From the NCBI GenBank assembly GCA_023150475.1, contig JAKLKU010000002.1, positions 345,638 through 409,637 on the forward strand: 64,000 nt of DNA. Reading direction: 5' to 3'. This stretch comes from Planctomycetota bacterium (lineage in GTDB: Bacteria > Planctomycetota > UBA1135 > GCA-002686595). Below the pieces are notes generated by a model. The model searched no databases. It worked only from the letters and a program-made list of their open reading frames with translations, and was not told where the DNA came from. This document shows, in pieces, positions 27,611-36,293 of this stretch (position 1 is its first letter; every line of letters begins with the position of its first letter). The position numbers and the translations under genes are program-made.

Positions 27611-29077
27611 TCACTTCTGCGCGAGCGGAGACACGAGCGTCGCTTCGCGCGCGCCCGGCCGTGCGAGCCAATCGAGCACGCCTTCCTCGCGGATCAACCG
27701 CTCGATCTCCGGCCGGGTCTTCGGCACGAGCGCCGTGATGACCTCGCAACCCGTCTCGGTGATGACGACGACGTCTTCGATGCGGATGCCGATCTTCGTG
27801 TCGGCTTCGTAGAGCCCGGGCTCGATCGTGAACACCACGCCGGGCACGAGCGGCGCGTCGTACTCGCCGACGTCGTGAACTTCCATGCCGACGTAGTGGC
27901 AGGTGCCGTGGCGGACGAACTTCGCGAGCCCGCGCGCTTGGAACACGGCGTCGCACGCTCGAGAGACGTCCGCGATCTTCGCGCCGGGCTTCGCCGCGGC
28001 GATGCCGGCGGCCTGCGCGGCGTACACGGCGTCGTAGAGCTCGGCTTGGCGCGGATCGTAGGTGCCGTCGACCGGCCACGTGCGCGTGATGTCGCTGACG
28101 TAGTGGTCGACTTCGGGCGCGTAGTCGATGAGCAGGATCTCGCCGTCGTTCATGCGCCGCGCCGACGCCATGTAGTGCAGGACGAGCGAGTTGAGGCCCG
28201 AGCCCACGATCGCGTTGTACGCGGCGCCCGCGGCGCCTTCCTTCTCCTGCACGAAGCTCATCACCGCTTCGAGCTCCCACTCGCCGAGACCAGCGCGCGT
28301 CGAACGCATCGCTTCCATCATCGCGAACGCGCCGGAACGGGCCGCGCGGCGCAGCGCCGCGAGTTCCTCTGACGTCTTCACGCGCCGGAGCTCGTTCAGC
28401 ACCGGCGTGAGGTCCTGGACGTCGGCGTGGTAGAGCTCGCGCAAGCGGGCGGCGAGCCGATCCTCGCGGCTCTCGCGCCCGTCGAGCGGATCGCGCGCGC
28501 GCGCGGCATCGATTTCGACGGCTCGATCGAAACAACCGGTGAGCTCGACGTGCGGATGCGTCGAGATCCACACGCGCGGGTCGGCGGCGAGCCGACTCTC
28601 GAGATCCTTGAGCAGACTCGAGTTCGTCTTCACTTCGTCGACGCCGGTGAGCTCGCGCACCCAGTCGTCCGACGCGTCCCACATCTCGCCGTCCCAACTC
28701 TCCTCCATCCGATTGCGAGCGGGCAGGTACAGCGTGGTGCGCGCCGTCGCGACGTCGATCACCACGCTTGCGTTCGGGCTCTCTATCCCGGTCAGGTACC
28801 AGAAGACCTTGTCCTGCGTGAAGCGGCGATAGTCGCGCGGCTTGTGCAAGCCGCGGAGCAACACGAGTCCGCCTTCGAGCTTCTCGCACAAAGCCTTGCG
28901 CCGGCCGACGTGGAACTCGCGCCCGAGGCCGCACACGGGTCGGCCGTTGCCGGTGCGTTCGACGCTCTGCACGTCGGTCGCCGACGCGACCGCGGCGTCT
29001 TGCGGCGCGGCGGACGCGGCACCGAACTCCGTGACGCCGAGCAGAAGGAACGCGCAGCCGACGATGCGGGCTTTCAT
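27611..29077 (-). CDS. Exported Xaa-Pro aminopeptidase (aminopeptidase P, M24B)
   Basis: 488 residues; the ATG at 29077 gives a signal peptide (MKARIVGCAFLLLGVTEF, cleavage near SAAPQ). The N-terminal creatinase-like domain (FWYLTGIESPNASVVID) is followed by the pita-bread catalytic domain from about residue 230. Metal ligands are in place: DY and D of LLIDYAPEVDHYVSDITRTW, His of HGTCHYVGMEVHD, Glu of FTIEPGLY and Glu of GIRIEDVVVIT. It removes N-terminal residues preceding proline. Most bacterial PepP proteins are cytosolic, so the signal peptide is notable and implies peptide processing outside the cytosol. It is single. Confidence 0.92.
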   Translation of the reverse strand: MKARIVGCAFLLLGVTEFGAASAAPQDAAVASATDVQSVERTGNGRPVCGLGREFHVGRRKALCEKLEGGLVLLRGLHKPRDYRRFTQDKVFWYLTGIESPNASVVIDVATARTTLYLPARNRMEESWDGEMWDASDDWVRELTGVDEVKTNSSLLKDLESRLAADPRVWISTHPHVELTGCFDRAVEIDAARARDPLDGRESREDRLAARLRELYHADVQDLTPVLNELRRVKTSEELAALRRAARSGAFAMMEAMRSTRAGLGEWELEAVMSFVQEKEGAAGAAYNAIVGSGLNSLVLHYMASARRMNDGEILLIDYAPEVDHYVSDITRTWPVDGTYDPRQAELYDAVYAAQAAGIAAAKPGAKIADVSRACDAVFQARGLAKFVRHGTCHYVGMEVHDVGEYDAPLVPGVVFTIEPGLYEADTKIGIRIEDVVVITETGCEVITALVPKTRPEIERLIREEGVLDWLARPGAREATLVSPLAQK

Positions 29078-29171
29078 GCGTTCGAAGATAGCTCTACGCT
29101 CCGCGTGCGGGGGTAAGAGTCCCGAACAGGATCGTGCGACGGCGACGTTCGGACTCACGCCTCTTTCGAGC

Positions 29172-30209
29172 ATGAAAAGACGCTTCGGGATCGCTGCGAA
29201 GTTCGCTCTCGCGGCGCTGGTCGGTGTGGCGGCGACGATCGCGGCCGAGCTCGCGGTCCGCACGTTCCGGCCAGTGACGTTCATGCGCCCCGAACCGCCG
29301 CGCGGCGAGGGTCGCGCAGCGTGGCACGGCTCGATCCACCGGCCGAGCACGACGCCGGGCCTCGCGTACGAGCTCGCGCCGCTCGTCGACCAGACGTTGC
29401 CCGACATGCACGTCGTGACGAACTCGCTCGGCATGCGCGATCGGGAGCCGCTCGACGCGACGACTCCGGGGCTCGTGCGCGTGCTCGCACTCGGCGACTC
29501 GGTGACGTTCGCGTATCGCGTCGAAGAACCGGACGGCTTCGCGAGCGTGCTCGAACGCGCGCTCGGAGCTTCGTCGCTCGCGAAGGGCCGCGTCTTCGAC
29601 GTCCTCGACGTCGGCGTGTCGGGGTACTCGACTCGCGACGAACTCGCGGCGCTCGAAGGCAAATGGCTCGCGCTCGAGCCGCGCGTCGTGATCCTCGGTT
29701 ATTGCATGAACGATCCCGAGATCGTCCCGGCGCAGCCGCTGCAGCGCGCGTTCGTCGCGCCCGCCTGGTGGCAACACAGCCATCTGCTGCGCCTCGGAGC
29801 ACAGAAGCTGCAGAACCGCCGCGTGCGGGAACTCGGCGGCGGCAACTACTGGCGCTACTTGCACGCACCGGGCACGGATTCGTGGGGCAGCGTGGTCGAG
29901 AGCTTCGCGCGGTTGCGCGAACTCGGTCGAGCGCACCACTTCTCCGTCGTGCTCGCGATCTTCCCGATGTTCTCGCCGACGCCGTGGAACGACTATCCGC
30001 TGCGCTCGGTGCACGCCCAAGTCGCCGCCGCGGGCACCGAGCACGGATTCGTCGTGCTCGACTTGTTGCCGCGCTTCGAACGCGAGGAGCCGCGGAGTCT
30101 CTTGCTCGACGACCACGACTCGCACCCCAATGCGTTCGGCCATGGGATCATCGCGGAGGAGCTCCTGAGACTCTTCGAGGAACGGCCGGAGCTCCTGCAA
30201 CCCCGCTGA
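29172..30209 (+). CDS. Membrane-anchored SGNH/GDSL hydrolase
   Basis: 345 residues; ATG at 29172. One N-terminal hydrophobic segment (FALAALVGVAATIAAELAV) serves as signal anchor. SGNH blocks: LALGDSVTFAY (nucleophile Ser), the glycine in VGVSGYST, the asparagine in GYCMNDPE, and D-x-x-H in LDDHDSHPNAFGH. The family includes lipases, esterases and carbohydrate acetyl-esterases; the anchored, long form resembles those acting on cell-surface polysaccharides. Four bases separate it from sfsA, so they are probably cotranscribed, though no functional link is evident. Confidence 0.88.
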   Translation: MKRRFGIAAKFALAALVGVAATIAAELAVRTFRPVTFMRPEPPRGEGRAAWHGSIHRPSTTPGLAYELAPLVDQTLPDMHVVTNSLGMRDREPLDATTPGLVRVLALGDSVTFAYRVEEPDGFASVLERALGASSLAKGRVFDVLDVGVSGYSTRDELAALEGKWLALEPRVVILGYCMNDPEIVPAQPLQRAFVAPAWWQHSHLLRLGAQKLQNRRVRELGGGNYWRYLHAPGTDSWGSVVESFARLRELGRAHHFSVVLAIFPMFSPTPWNDYPLRSVHAQVAAAGTEHGFVVLDLLPRFEREEPRSLLLDDHDSHPNAFGHGIIAEELLRLFEERPELLQPR

Positions 30210-30213
30210 CACC

Positions 30214-30912
30214 ATGCGCATCGAACTGCCGACGCTCGAAGGCCGCTTCCTGCGGCGCTACAAACGCTTCTTCGTCGACGTCGAGCTCGACGGCGGCGAA
30301 ATCGTCGTCGCGCACTGCCCCAACACCGGATCGCTCGCCGGTTGTCTCGTCGAAGGCGCGCCGGTGGTGTTGCGCGACACGCAGGACGACGCGCGCAAGC
30401 TGCGCTACGTCTTCCAAGCGATTCGCGTGGGGAAGTCGTGGGTCAACGTCGACACGTCGCTCCCCAACGCGGTCGTCTTCGACGCGACGGAGCGCGGAGC
30501 GATTCCGGAGCTCGTCGGTTACGCACGCGTCGAACGCGAGAAGAAGTACGGCGAGGCGAGCCGCATCGACCTCTTGCTGACCGGCGCACGCGGCGAGCTC
30601 TGCTACGTCGAAGTGAAGAACACGACCTACGCGGAGGGCTCGGTCGCGATGTTCCCCGACGCCGTCACCGAACGTGGGCTCAAACACCTCGACGAGCTCG
30701 GCAACATGGTGGAGGCCGGCCACCGCGCCGTGCAGTTCTTCTTCGTGAGCCGCAGCGACACGACGTCGTTCGCGCCGGCCGAACGCATCGATCCGAAGTA
30801 CGCGGCGGGACTGCGCCGCGCCGCTCGACGCGGGGTCGAACTGCTCGCCTACGACACGACCGTCTCGCCGCGTCGGCTCGAGCTCCGGCACCGGCTCGAG
30901 GTGCGAATCTAG
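30214..30912 (+). CDS. sfsA: SfsA family DNA/RNA nuclease-like protein
   Basis: 232 residues, the normal length for the family. The family phrases run through the whole chain: RFLRRYKRFFVDVELDGG, VAHCPNTGSLAGCL, GEASRIDLLLTG, YVEVKNTTYAEGSVAMFPDAV, ERGLKHLDELGNMVEAGH and the tail VELLAYDTTVSPRRLEL. SfsA was first described as a sugar-fermentation-stimulation factor; its core resembles PD-(D/E)XK nucleases (here D of RIDLLL and E-x-K of VEVKN). Real cellular role unsettled. Confidence 0.95.
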   Translation: MRIELPTLEGRFLRRYKRFFVDVELDGGEIVVAHCPNTGSLAGCLVEGAPVVLRDTQDDARKLRYVFQAIRVGKSWVNVDTSLPNAVVFDATERGAIPELVGYARVEREKKYGEASRIDLLLTGARGELCYVEVKNTTYAEGSVAMFPDAVTERGLKHLDELGNMVEAGHRAVQFFFVSRSDTTSFAPAERIDPKYAAGLRRAARRGVELLAYDTTVSPRRLELRHRLEVRI

Positions 30913-31169
30913 TCGCTGAGTCCGCCGTCGGTGGGGCGACGCCGAGAGCGCGCGAAGCCGACAGAGTGGCGCGCGCTTCGGCGCCACGCGGCCCGTGAGC
31001 CTCGCGCGCGCGGGCCTTCGCACTCCGACGTGCACGTCAGGTGCCGGATCGGTCGCAGCGCGGCGCGCAGCCTCGCCCCACCGACGACCGGTCTCCCGCA
31101 AGCGCGAGTCAAGCGCGCGGGCGGCGCGCGCCGAAACGCATCGCGTTCCCCAACCCCCAGTCCCTCCGT

Positions 31170-32525
31170 ATGTCGACTCCCCTCTGCGACACGTACAGCA
31201 TTCGCGAAGCCGGCTTGGCGCTGCGCCGCACCTTCGTCCAACTCGACGCGCAGGACGTCAAACTGCTCGCCAGCCTCCAACCGTGGGCTCGACGTCTCGC
31301 GCCCACGATCGCACGCGAGTTCTACGACTTCCAATTCGCGTTCGAACCGACGCGTGAGTTCTTCGTGGCGCACGCGGAGCGAAAGGGTCTGGCGATCGAC
31401 GTGCTGCGCCGCGCGCTCGAATCCGCGCAGGGCGGCTACTTCCTGCAGATCTTCGAGGAAGCTGCGTCGAGCGGCACGTTCGGTGGCGCGTACTTCGAAC
31501 GCCGACTGCGCGTCGGCCAGCTCCACAACTCGATCGACTTGCCGCTCAAGTGGTACGTCGGCAGCTATCCGCTCTACTTCGATCTCGTGCGCAAGCACCT
31601 GAAGAAGTCGTTCCCGCTGCGTCCGTGGAAGCGGGAGCGCGCCGAGCGAGCGCTCGTTCGCGTGATGAACCTCGACCTCCAAGCGGTCGCGGACGCGTTC
31701 TTCTACGACTATCTCGCGTCGATCGGGCTCGATCTCTCGCGCGTCGCCGTCGATCGGCAGGAACAGGACCTTTCCGATCACTACGCGCAGCTCAAGAGCG
31801 TGGTGCGCGACGCACTGACCGAGTCGCTGCGCACGAGCCACGACCTCGTCGAAGCCAGCCGCGCGATCGCCGACGCGACTTCGTCGCTCGCGGCATCCGC
31901 CGAAGAGCAGGCCGGCTCGCTCGAAGAGATCTCCGCGACGATCGCGGAACTCGCTCGCTCGGCGACCGAGAACGAATCCAATGCGCGCCGCGGTTGGGAG
32001 CTCACTGGGAGTTCGCAGGACCAATCGGACCAATCGATGGTGTCCGTGATGGGCCAGATCTCGCAGAGCTCGCGCAAGATCGCGTCGATCATCGGGCTGA
32101 TGGACGAAATCGCGTTCCAGACCAACCTGCTCGCGCTGAACGCCGCGGTCGAAGCCGCGCGCGCCGGCGAACAGGGTCGCGGTTTCGCCGTCGTCGCGGA
32201 AGAAGTGCGCAACCTCGCGCTGCGCTCGGCGACGTCCGCGCGCGAGATCAAGGGCCTGATCCAGGACACGGTCTCGCGCGTCGACAGCGGTGTGAACTGC
32301 GTCGAACGCCTGAGCACGCTGATCCAGACCGTCGCGAAGTCGAACGGCGCGCAATCGCGCGGCTTCCAGGAAACCGACTCGGCGATGCGCGAGATGGACA
32401 AGGCGACGCAGTCGGCGGCGTCACGCGCGAGTCAGCTCGCGGAGACGTCGAGCTCACTGCAGGAAGCCTCGGTGCGCCTCGCTGGGACGCTCTCGCAGTT
32501 CCACCTCGGCGGAACCGGCCACTAG
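31170..32525 (+). CDS. Soluble globin-coupled chemoreceptor (HemAT-like)
   Basis: 451 residues from the ATG at 31170; no membrane segment. Residues 1-180 form a protoglobin sensor: helices with [18 protein letters not shown] and the proximal-haem histidine His119 in [20 protein letters not shown]. The rest is a methyl-accepting signalling domain with the conserved hairpin tip near residue 310-335 ([35 protein letters not shown]). HemAT proteins sense oxygen through haem and feed CheA/CheW, giving aerotaxis, which fits a bacterium with the flagellar operon found further on. No che genes are in the window. A 257-base leader precedes it, in which I found no convincing promoter. Confidence 0.93.
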   Translation: MSTPLCDTYSIREAGLALRRTFVQLDAQDVKLLASLQPWARRLAPTIAREFYDFQFAFEPTREFFVAHAERKGLAIDVLRRALESAQGGYFLQIFEEAASSGTFGGAYFERRLRVGQLHNSIDLPLKWYVGSYPLYFDLVRKHLKKSFPLRPWKRERAERALVRVMNLDLQAVADAFFYDYLASIGLDLSRVAVDRQEQDLSDHYAQLKSVVRDALTESLRTSHDLVEASRAIADATSSLAASAEEQAGSLEEISATIAELARSATENESNARRGWELTGSSQDQSDQSMVSVMGQISQSSRKIASIIGLMDEIAFQTNLLALNAAVEAARAGEQGRGFAVVAEEVRNLALRSATSAREIKGLIQDTVSRVDSGVNCVERLSTLIQTVAKSNGAQSRGFQETDSAMREMDKATQSAASRASQLAETSSSLQEASVRLAGTLSQFHLGGTGH

Positions 32526-32565
32526 GCTCGCGTCGGGACTCGTCGCGGAGTCTCGGATCGTGCGT

Positions 32566-35202
32566 TCAGTCGCCGCTTCCGTCGGCGGCTGACGCGCGTG
32601 CGTTCGCGATCGCGGCGGCGAGTTTCTCGGGGGCGAGCTCGAGCTCGAAGCGTTGCGCGCCGGATGCGGGCAACACTTCGATCTCGCGCTGGACGTCGTC
32701 GATCGAAAGGAAGACTCCGTCCTCGTTCGGCGGTCCGACCTTCACCATGAAGGACACGTTCGCCTTGCCGAGGATCCCCACGCGGTCTTCACCTTCGCCG
32801 TCGGGCCCGATTTGGAGCCATGCTTGGCCGTCGCCTTCGATCACCGAATCGACGAGCGCGTAGAGCTCGACATCGGGCGCGAGTTCCGGCACCGGGCGGA
32901 CGACGAGCCGCACGTTCGGCGCGCGGTGCATCGTCACGGTCTGGTCCGTCACCACCTTCTCGAGCTTCAGCGAGCAGTAGCCTTCGGCTTGGAGGTGGAG
33001 CGTGGCGCCGGTTCCGTCGTGCGCCGCGGTCAACTTGCCGTTGCTGATCGGCCCCCACTCGTTCTGCTCCTCGCCGTTCGCGTCGGAGAGCTCGCGCCAG
33101 AACCAGCCTTGCGGCACCGGATCCCCACGTTCGTCGACGACGGTCAGCTTCACGACGAAGCGCGTGCCTCGCAGATCGAGCGGATCGAGCCGCGGATCGC
33201 GCGTGACTTCGCCGGCACGGACCACGATGCCGGGCACGCGCGTCAACTCCGACCACAGCGAAGCGTCGTGCAACATGGCCGTGTAGGAACCGGGCCACAA
33301 CCGCCGCACGACGAAGCCACCGTCGGCGGCGACTTCCGCGTGGCCGACGAATTCGCCTTCTCCGTCGGTCTCGCGCATGAGCTGCACGATCATCGCGCCC
33401 GAGCGCGTGGTCGCGTCGGCGACGACCCGACCCGCGAGCGTGCCCGTCGCCTCGAGCGCGACCACGACGTCGCGTTGCCCACGTCGCGCGCGCACCGGCG
33501 GGCTCGCGAGTTCGGCCGAAGTCGCCGTCACGTCGATCTCGTCGCCGTTCGCGCGGCCGCGCAACTCGAAGCGACCTTCGCCGTTGGTGCGGCCGGCACC
33601 CCACCAGTCGCCGGAGAACTCGGCATGTTCCGAGTCGGAGGAGCGAGCGAACGCCCGCACGCCGGCCGTCTTCACGGGCTGACCGAGCTCGTCGACGACG
33701 ACACCGGAGACCACGAGCGGCAACGCATCGACGAAGACGTCGCCGAGATCGAGCTCGCCCTGCGCGAGCGGCAGACCGACCGATCGCGAGCCTTCCGCGG
33801 CCGCACCGAAGTCGGAGTCGTTCACGCGGATCGTCAAGTCGGCGGTCGGGTGTTCGCTCTCGGGCGATTCGACCGACACGCGGAACGCACCGTTCGCGTC
33901 GGTGGTGGCGTGTGCGAACGGTCCGACCTGTCCGTCCTCGCCGAACGACCAGAAGAGGTCGAACGACGCACTCGCGAGCGGCGCGCCGGCGCGATCGACC
34001 GCGCGACCCGTCAGCGTGGACGCCGCGCTCTCGAGCCGCAGCACGAGCTCGACCCGCTCGCCCGCGCGACGCGGACCGAAGCCGCGCGCCGTGTGTGCGG
34101 TCCAAGTCCCGACACGCCGGGCCGTGGCGACGACTTCGAGACCGACGCCGACCCACGGGAACTCCGCGACTCCGTCGCTGACGTCGTTCACGCTCGCGCC
34201 TTCGAGCCAACGGCGCGGATTGCCAGGCGCGTCGTTCGGCGCCGGCGGCGCCGGCGTCAGCGTCACGTCGAACGTGCCTTCGGCGGGTGCGCCGTGCGGA
34301 TCGAGGATGCGCACGTCGAGGACGCCGGTCGCGGGCAACACGAGCCGCACCGGTTCGGTCGGCAGGTTGGTGTCGTCGACGGGGACGGACACGGCCGCGG
34401 CAAGCGGAATCGCGAGGGCGACCGACCACTCTTGCGCGCCGCCTTGTCGGAACACCGGATCGACGTGGGCGAGCGTCGCTTTGCCCTCGCCGTCGGTGCG
34501 AGCCCGCATCCGATCGTTCTGGTTGCCCCAGAACGTCGCGCGCAAACCGACCGGGATCCCGACGACGGGTTCGTTCGCGGCGTCGACCACGACCACCGAG
34601 ATGTTGCGATCGCGCTCCAGCGTCACTTCGATCTCGGCGCTGCCTCCGGTTTGCCACCACGCCACGCCCCACCAGCCCGGACTGCGCGCGACGATCGCCG
34701 TCTGCCGCGCGGGCAAGGGGATCTCGGCGCAGCCGAACTCGTCGGCGGCGACACGTTTGCCGCCGCGCTCGAGCACGAGATCGAGCTCGCCGTTCGTGTA
34801 CGCCGTCCACAGCGCGTTGAAACGTTGGTCGTCGGGCGCAGTCTGCAACCACACGAACTCGACGTCGGGCAGCACGTCCAACGAACCGGCGCGAATCGCG
34901 CGCAGTCGTAGTCGCGGTCCCGAATCGAGCTCTGCGTTCGCGCCGTCTTGCGTGTCGACGGCAGCCTCGGCGCCACCCGCGACACGCTCGCGTTCCGCCG
35001 CCGCGGCGGATGCGTTCGGGTCGGCGTCCGCGGTCGTCGCGGCGCGCGGACCAACGTCCGGCGTCGCCGCGCCGGCGGCCGCGACGTCGGTCGCGCGAGG
35101 CGCGCGCATCACGAACCAGACGACCGCTGCGATGCTGGCGACGATGGCCACGACCAGGAACAGGATCCGCGGCCCGTTGGCGCGTGAGGGCGAGCTCGGC
35201 AT
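32566..35202 (-). CDS. Membrane-anchored protein with carboxypeptidase-regulatory-like repeats
   Basis: 878 residues with one N-terminal membrane segment (ILFLVVAIVASIAAVVWFVM) and an alanine/aspartate-rich linker. The exposed part is a string of beta-sandwich units resembling CarboxypepD_reg domains, seen in phrases such as ISVVVVDAANEPVVGIPVGL, LTGRAVDRAGAPLASASFDL, VVSGVVVDELGQPVKTAGVR and LAGRVVADATTRSGAMIVQL. Such domains stabilise or display other modules and are abundant in planctomycete surface proteins. No enzymatic module is visible. It overlaps nothing and lies about 100 bases from the next gene upstream. Confidence 0.82.
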   Translation of the reverse strand: MPSSPSRANGPRILFLVVAIVASIAAVVWFVMRAPRATDVAAAGAATPDVGPRAATTADADPNASAAAAERERVAGGAEAAVDTQDGANAELDSGPRLRLRAIRAGSLDVLPDVEFVWLQTAPDDQRFNALWTAYTNGELDLVLERGGKRVAADEFGCAEIPLPARQTAIVARSPGWWGVAWWQTGGSAEIEVTLERDRNISVVVVDAANEPVVGIPVGLRATFWGNQNDRMRARTDGEGKATLAHVDPVFRQGGAQEWSVALAIPLAAAVSVPVDDTNLPTEPVRLVLPATGVLDVRILDPHGAPAEGTFDVTLTPAPPAPNDAPGNPRRWLEGASVNDVSDGVAEFPWVGVGLEVVATARRVGTWTAHTARGFGPRRAGERVELVLRLESAASTLTGRAVDRAGAPLASASFDLFWSFGEDGQVGPFAHATTDANGAFRVSVESPESEHPTADLTIRVNDSDFGAAAEGSRSVGLPLAQGELDLGDVFVDALPLVVSGVVVDELGQPVKTAGVRAFARSSDSEHAEFSGDWWGAGRTNGEGRFELRGRANGDEIDVTATSAELASPPVRARRGQRDVVVALEATGTLAGRVVADATTRSGAMIVQLMRETDGEGEFVGHAEVAADGGFVVRRLWPGSYTAMLHDASLWSELTRVPGIVVRAGEVTRDPRLDPLDLRGTRFVVKLTVVDERGDPVPQGWFWRELSDANGEEQNEWGPISNGKLTAAHDGTGATLHLQAEGYCSLKLEKVVTDQTVTMHRAPNVRLVVRPVPELAPDVELYALVDSVIEGDGQAWLQIGPDGEGEDRVGILGKANVSFMVKVGPPNEDGVFLSIDDVQREIEVLPASGAQRFELELAPEKLAAAIANARASAADGSGD

Positions 35203-35304
35203 GGCGGCGATTCTCGCGCGCGAGCTTCCGTGGCGCCACCCGAGACCGTAACCGCGACGCGGCCGCCGCAGCGCCCTTCGACGCCCGCACGCCGCCGCGG
35301 TGCC

Positions 35305-36288
35305 CTAGCGCAACACGAAGTTCTTGCCGGGATCCGCGTCCGGCGCGGCGCCCCACGGGTCGGGGATCGGCAACGGCGGAACCAGTTCGCGGCTCGTGCG
35401 CGTCGTCGCGGCGTAGCGCGCGCCTCGCACGCACGCTCGCCAGGCCAAGGCGGCGAGGCCGAGTACGCCGAGCGCGACGATCGTGCCGAGCCCCGTCTCC
35501 TCGCCGAGCGTCGCTTCGAGCGCGCCTTGCGAACGCGCGAAGAGCCAGAGGCCGCCTGCTTCGACGAGCAGCAACGCTGCGAGCGGCGCGAGCGTGCGCA
35601 CCGGACGCGCGACGATCAACGCGAGGCTCTCGAGCCCGGCCCAGAACGCCGAACGTCCGTCGTGCAGCGCGAGCCGCGTGCGTGTGTAGTCCGCCCAACA
35701 GAGCACGAGCGCGAACAGCAACGCGTAGAGCGCGTCTTGAACCCACACGAGCGTGACCGCCGAACGCTCGGAGACGAACTCCTCGGCGTCGCGCACGCCG
35801 ACGAGACCTTCCTTCACGAGCGTGATCCACGGATCGCCGTAGACGAGCCAACCGCAGAAGACGAGGAGCAGCAACGTCAGGAACCACACGCGCGCGAAGC
35901 GCCCGAAGAAGCGCGCTCCGCCGCCGAGGAAACGCCGCGCGACGTCGCCGCGACGTCGATCGTGGAAGAGCGTGAGCCAACCACCCGCCGTGAACGCGCC
36001 GAACAGCATCGCGAGGAGCGCGACGCCGGCGAGCGCCGCGCGCGACGAGGCCCCGAGCGCGTCCAACGCGTCGCGATGCTCGGCGCGGAACGTCTCGTCG
36101 AGGTTGGCGATCAACGCTCCGGGCTCGTAGCGATGGCCGACGAGCGCGTCGACGCCTCCGTACCACGGCAAAGCCGCGGCGAGCGCGAGCAGCGCGACGC
36201 CGAGCGTCGCGATGCACCACGCCGCTCGCTGCCGAGCCGCCGTGACGAGTGCGCCCAGGAACACGGGGAAACCGGAGTCGCGGTCCAT
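35305..36288 (-). CDS. Six-helix integral membrane protein, unknown function
   Basis: 327 residues from the ATG at 36288, five bases after the stop of the metallopeptidase gene, with GGAGG inside that gene's last codons. Six hydrophobic segments are visible, e.g. CIATLGVALLALAAALPWYG, LAGVALLAMLFGAFTAGGWL, VWFLTLLLLVFCGWLVYG and LGVLGLAALAWRA. The tail is short and proline-rich (PPLPIPDPWGAAPDADPG). It is almost certainly cotranscribed with the peptidase. No family recognised. Confidence 0.82.
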   Translation of the reverse strand: MDRDSGFPVFLGALVTAARQRAAWCIATLGVALLALAAALPWYGGVDALVGHRYEPGALIANLDETFRAEHRDALDALGASSRAALAGVALLAMLFGAFTAGGWLTLFHDRRRGDVARRFLGGGARFFGRFARVWFLTLLLLVFCGWLVYGDPWITLVKEGLVGVRDAEEFVSERSAVTLVWVQDALYALLFALVLCWADYTRTRLALHDGRSAFWAGLESLALIVARPVRTLAPLAALLLVEAGGLWLFARSQGALEATLGEETGLGTIVALGVLGLAALAWRACVRGARYAATTRTSRELVPPLPIPDPWGAAPDADPGKNFVLR

Positions 36289-36293
36289 CGAGC

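Noticed and set aside
30957..30964. GCCGACAG as a sigma-28 -10 element before the chemoreceptor gene
   Set aside because: It has six of eight matches but no acceptable -35 at 11 bases and lies over 200 bases from the ATG.
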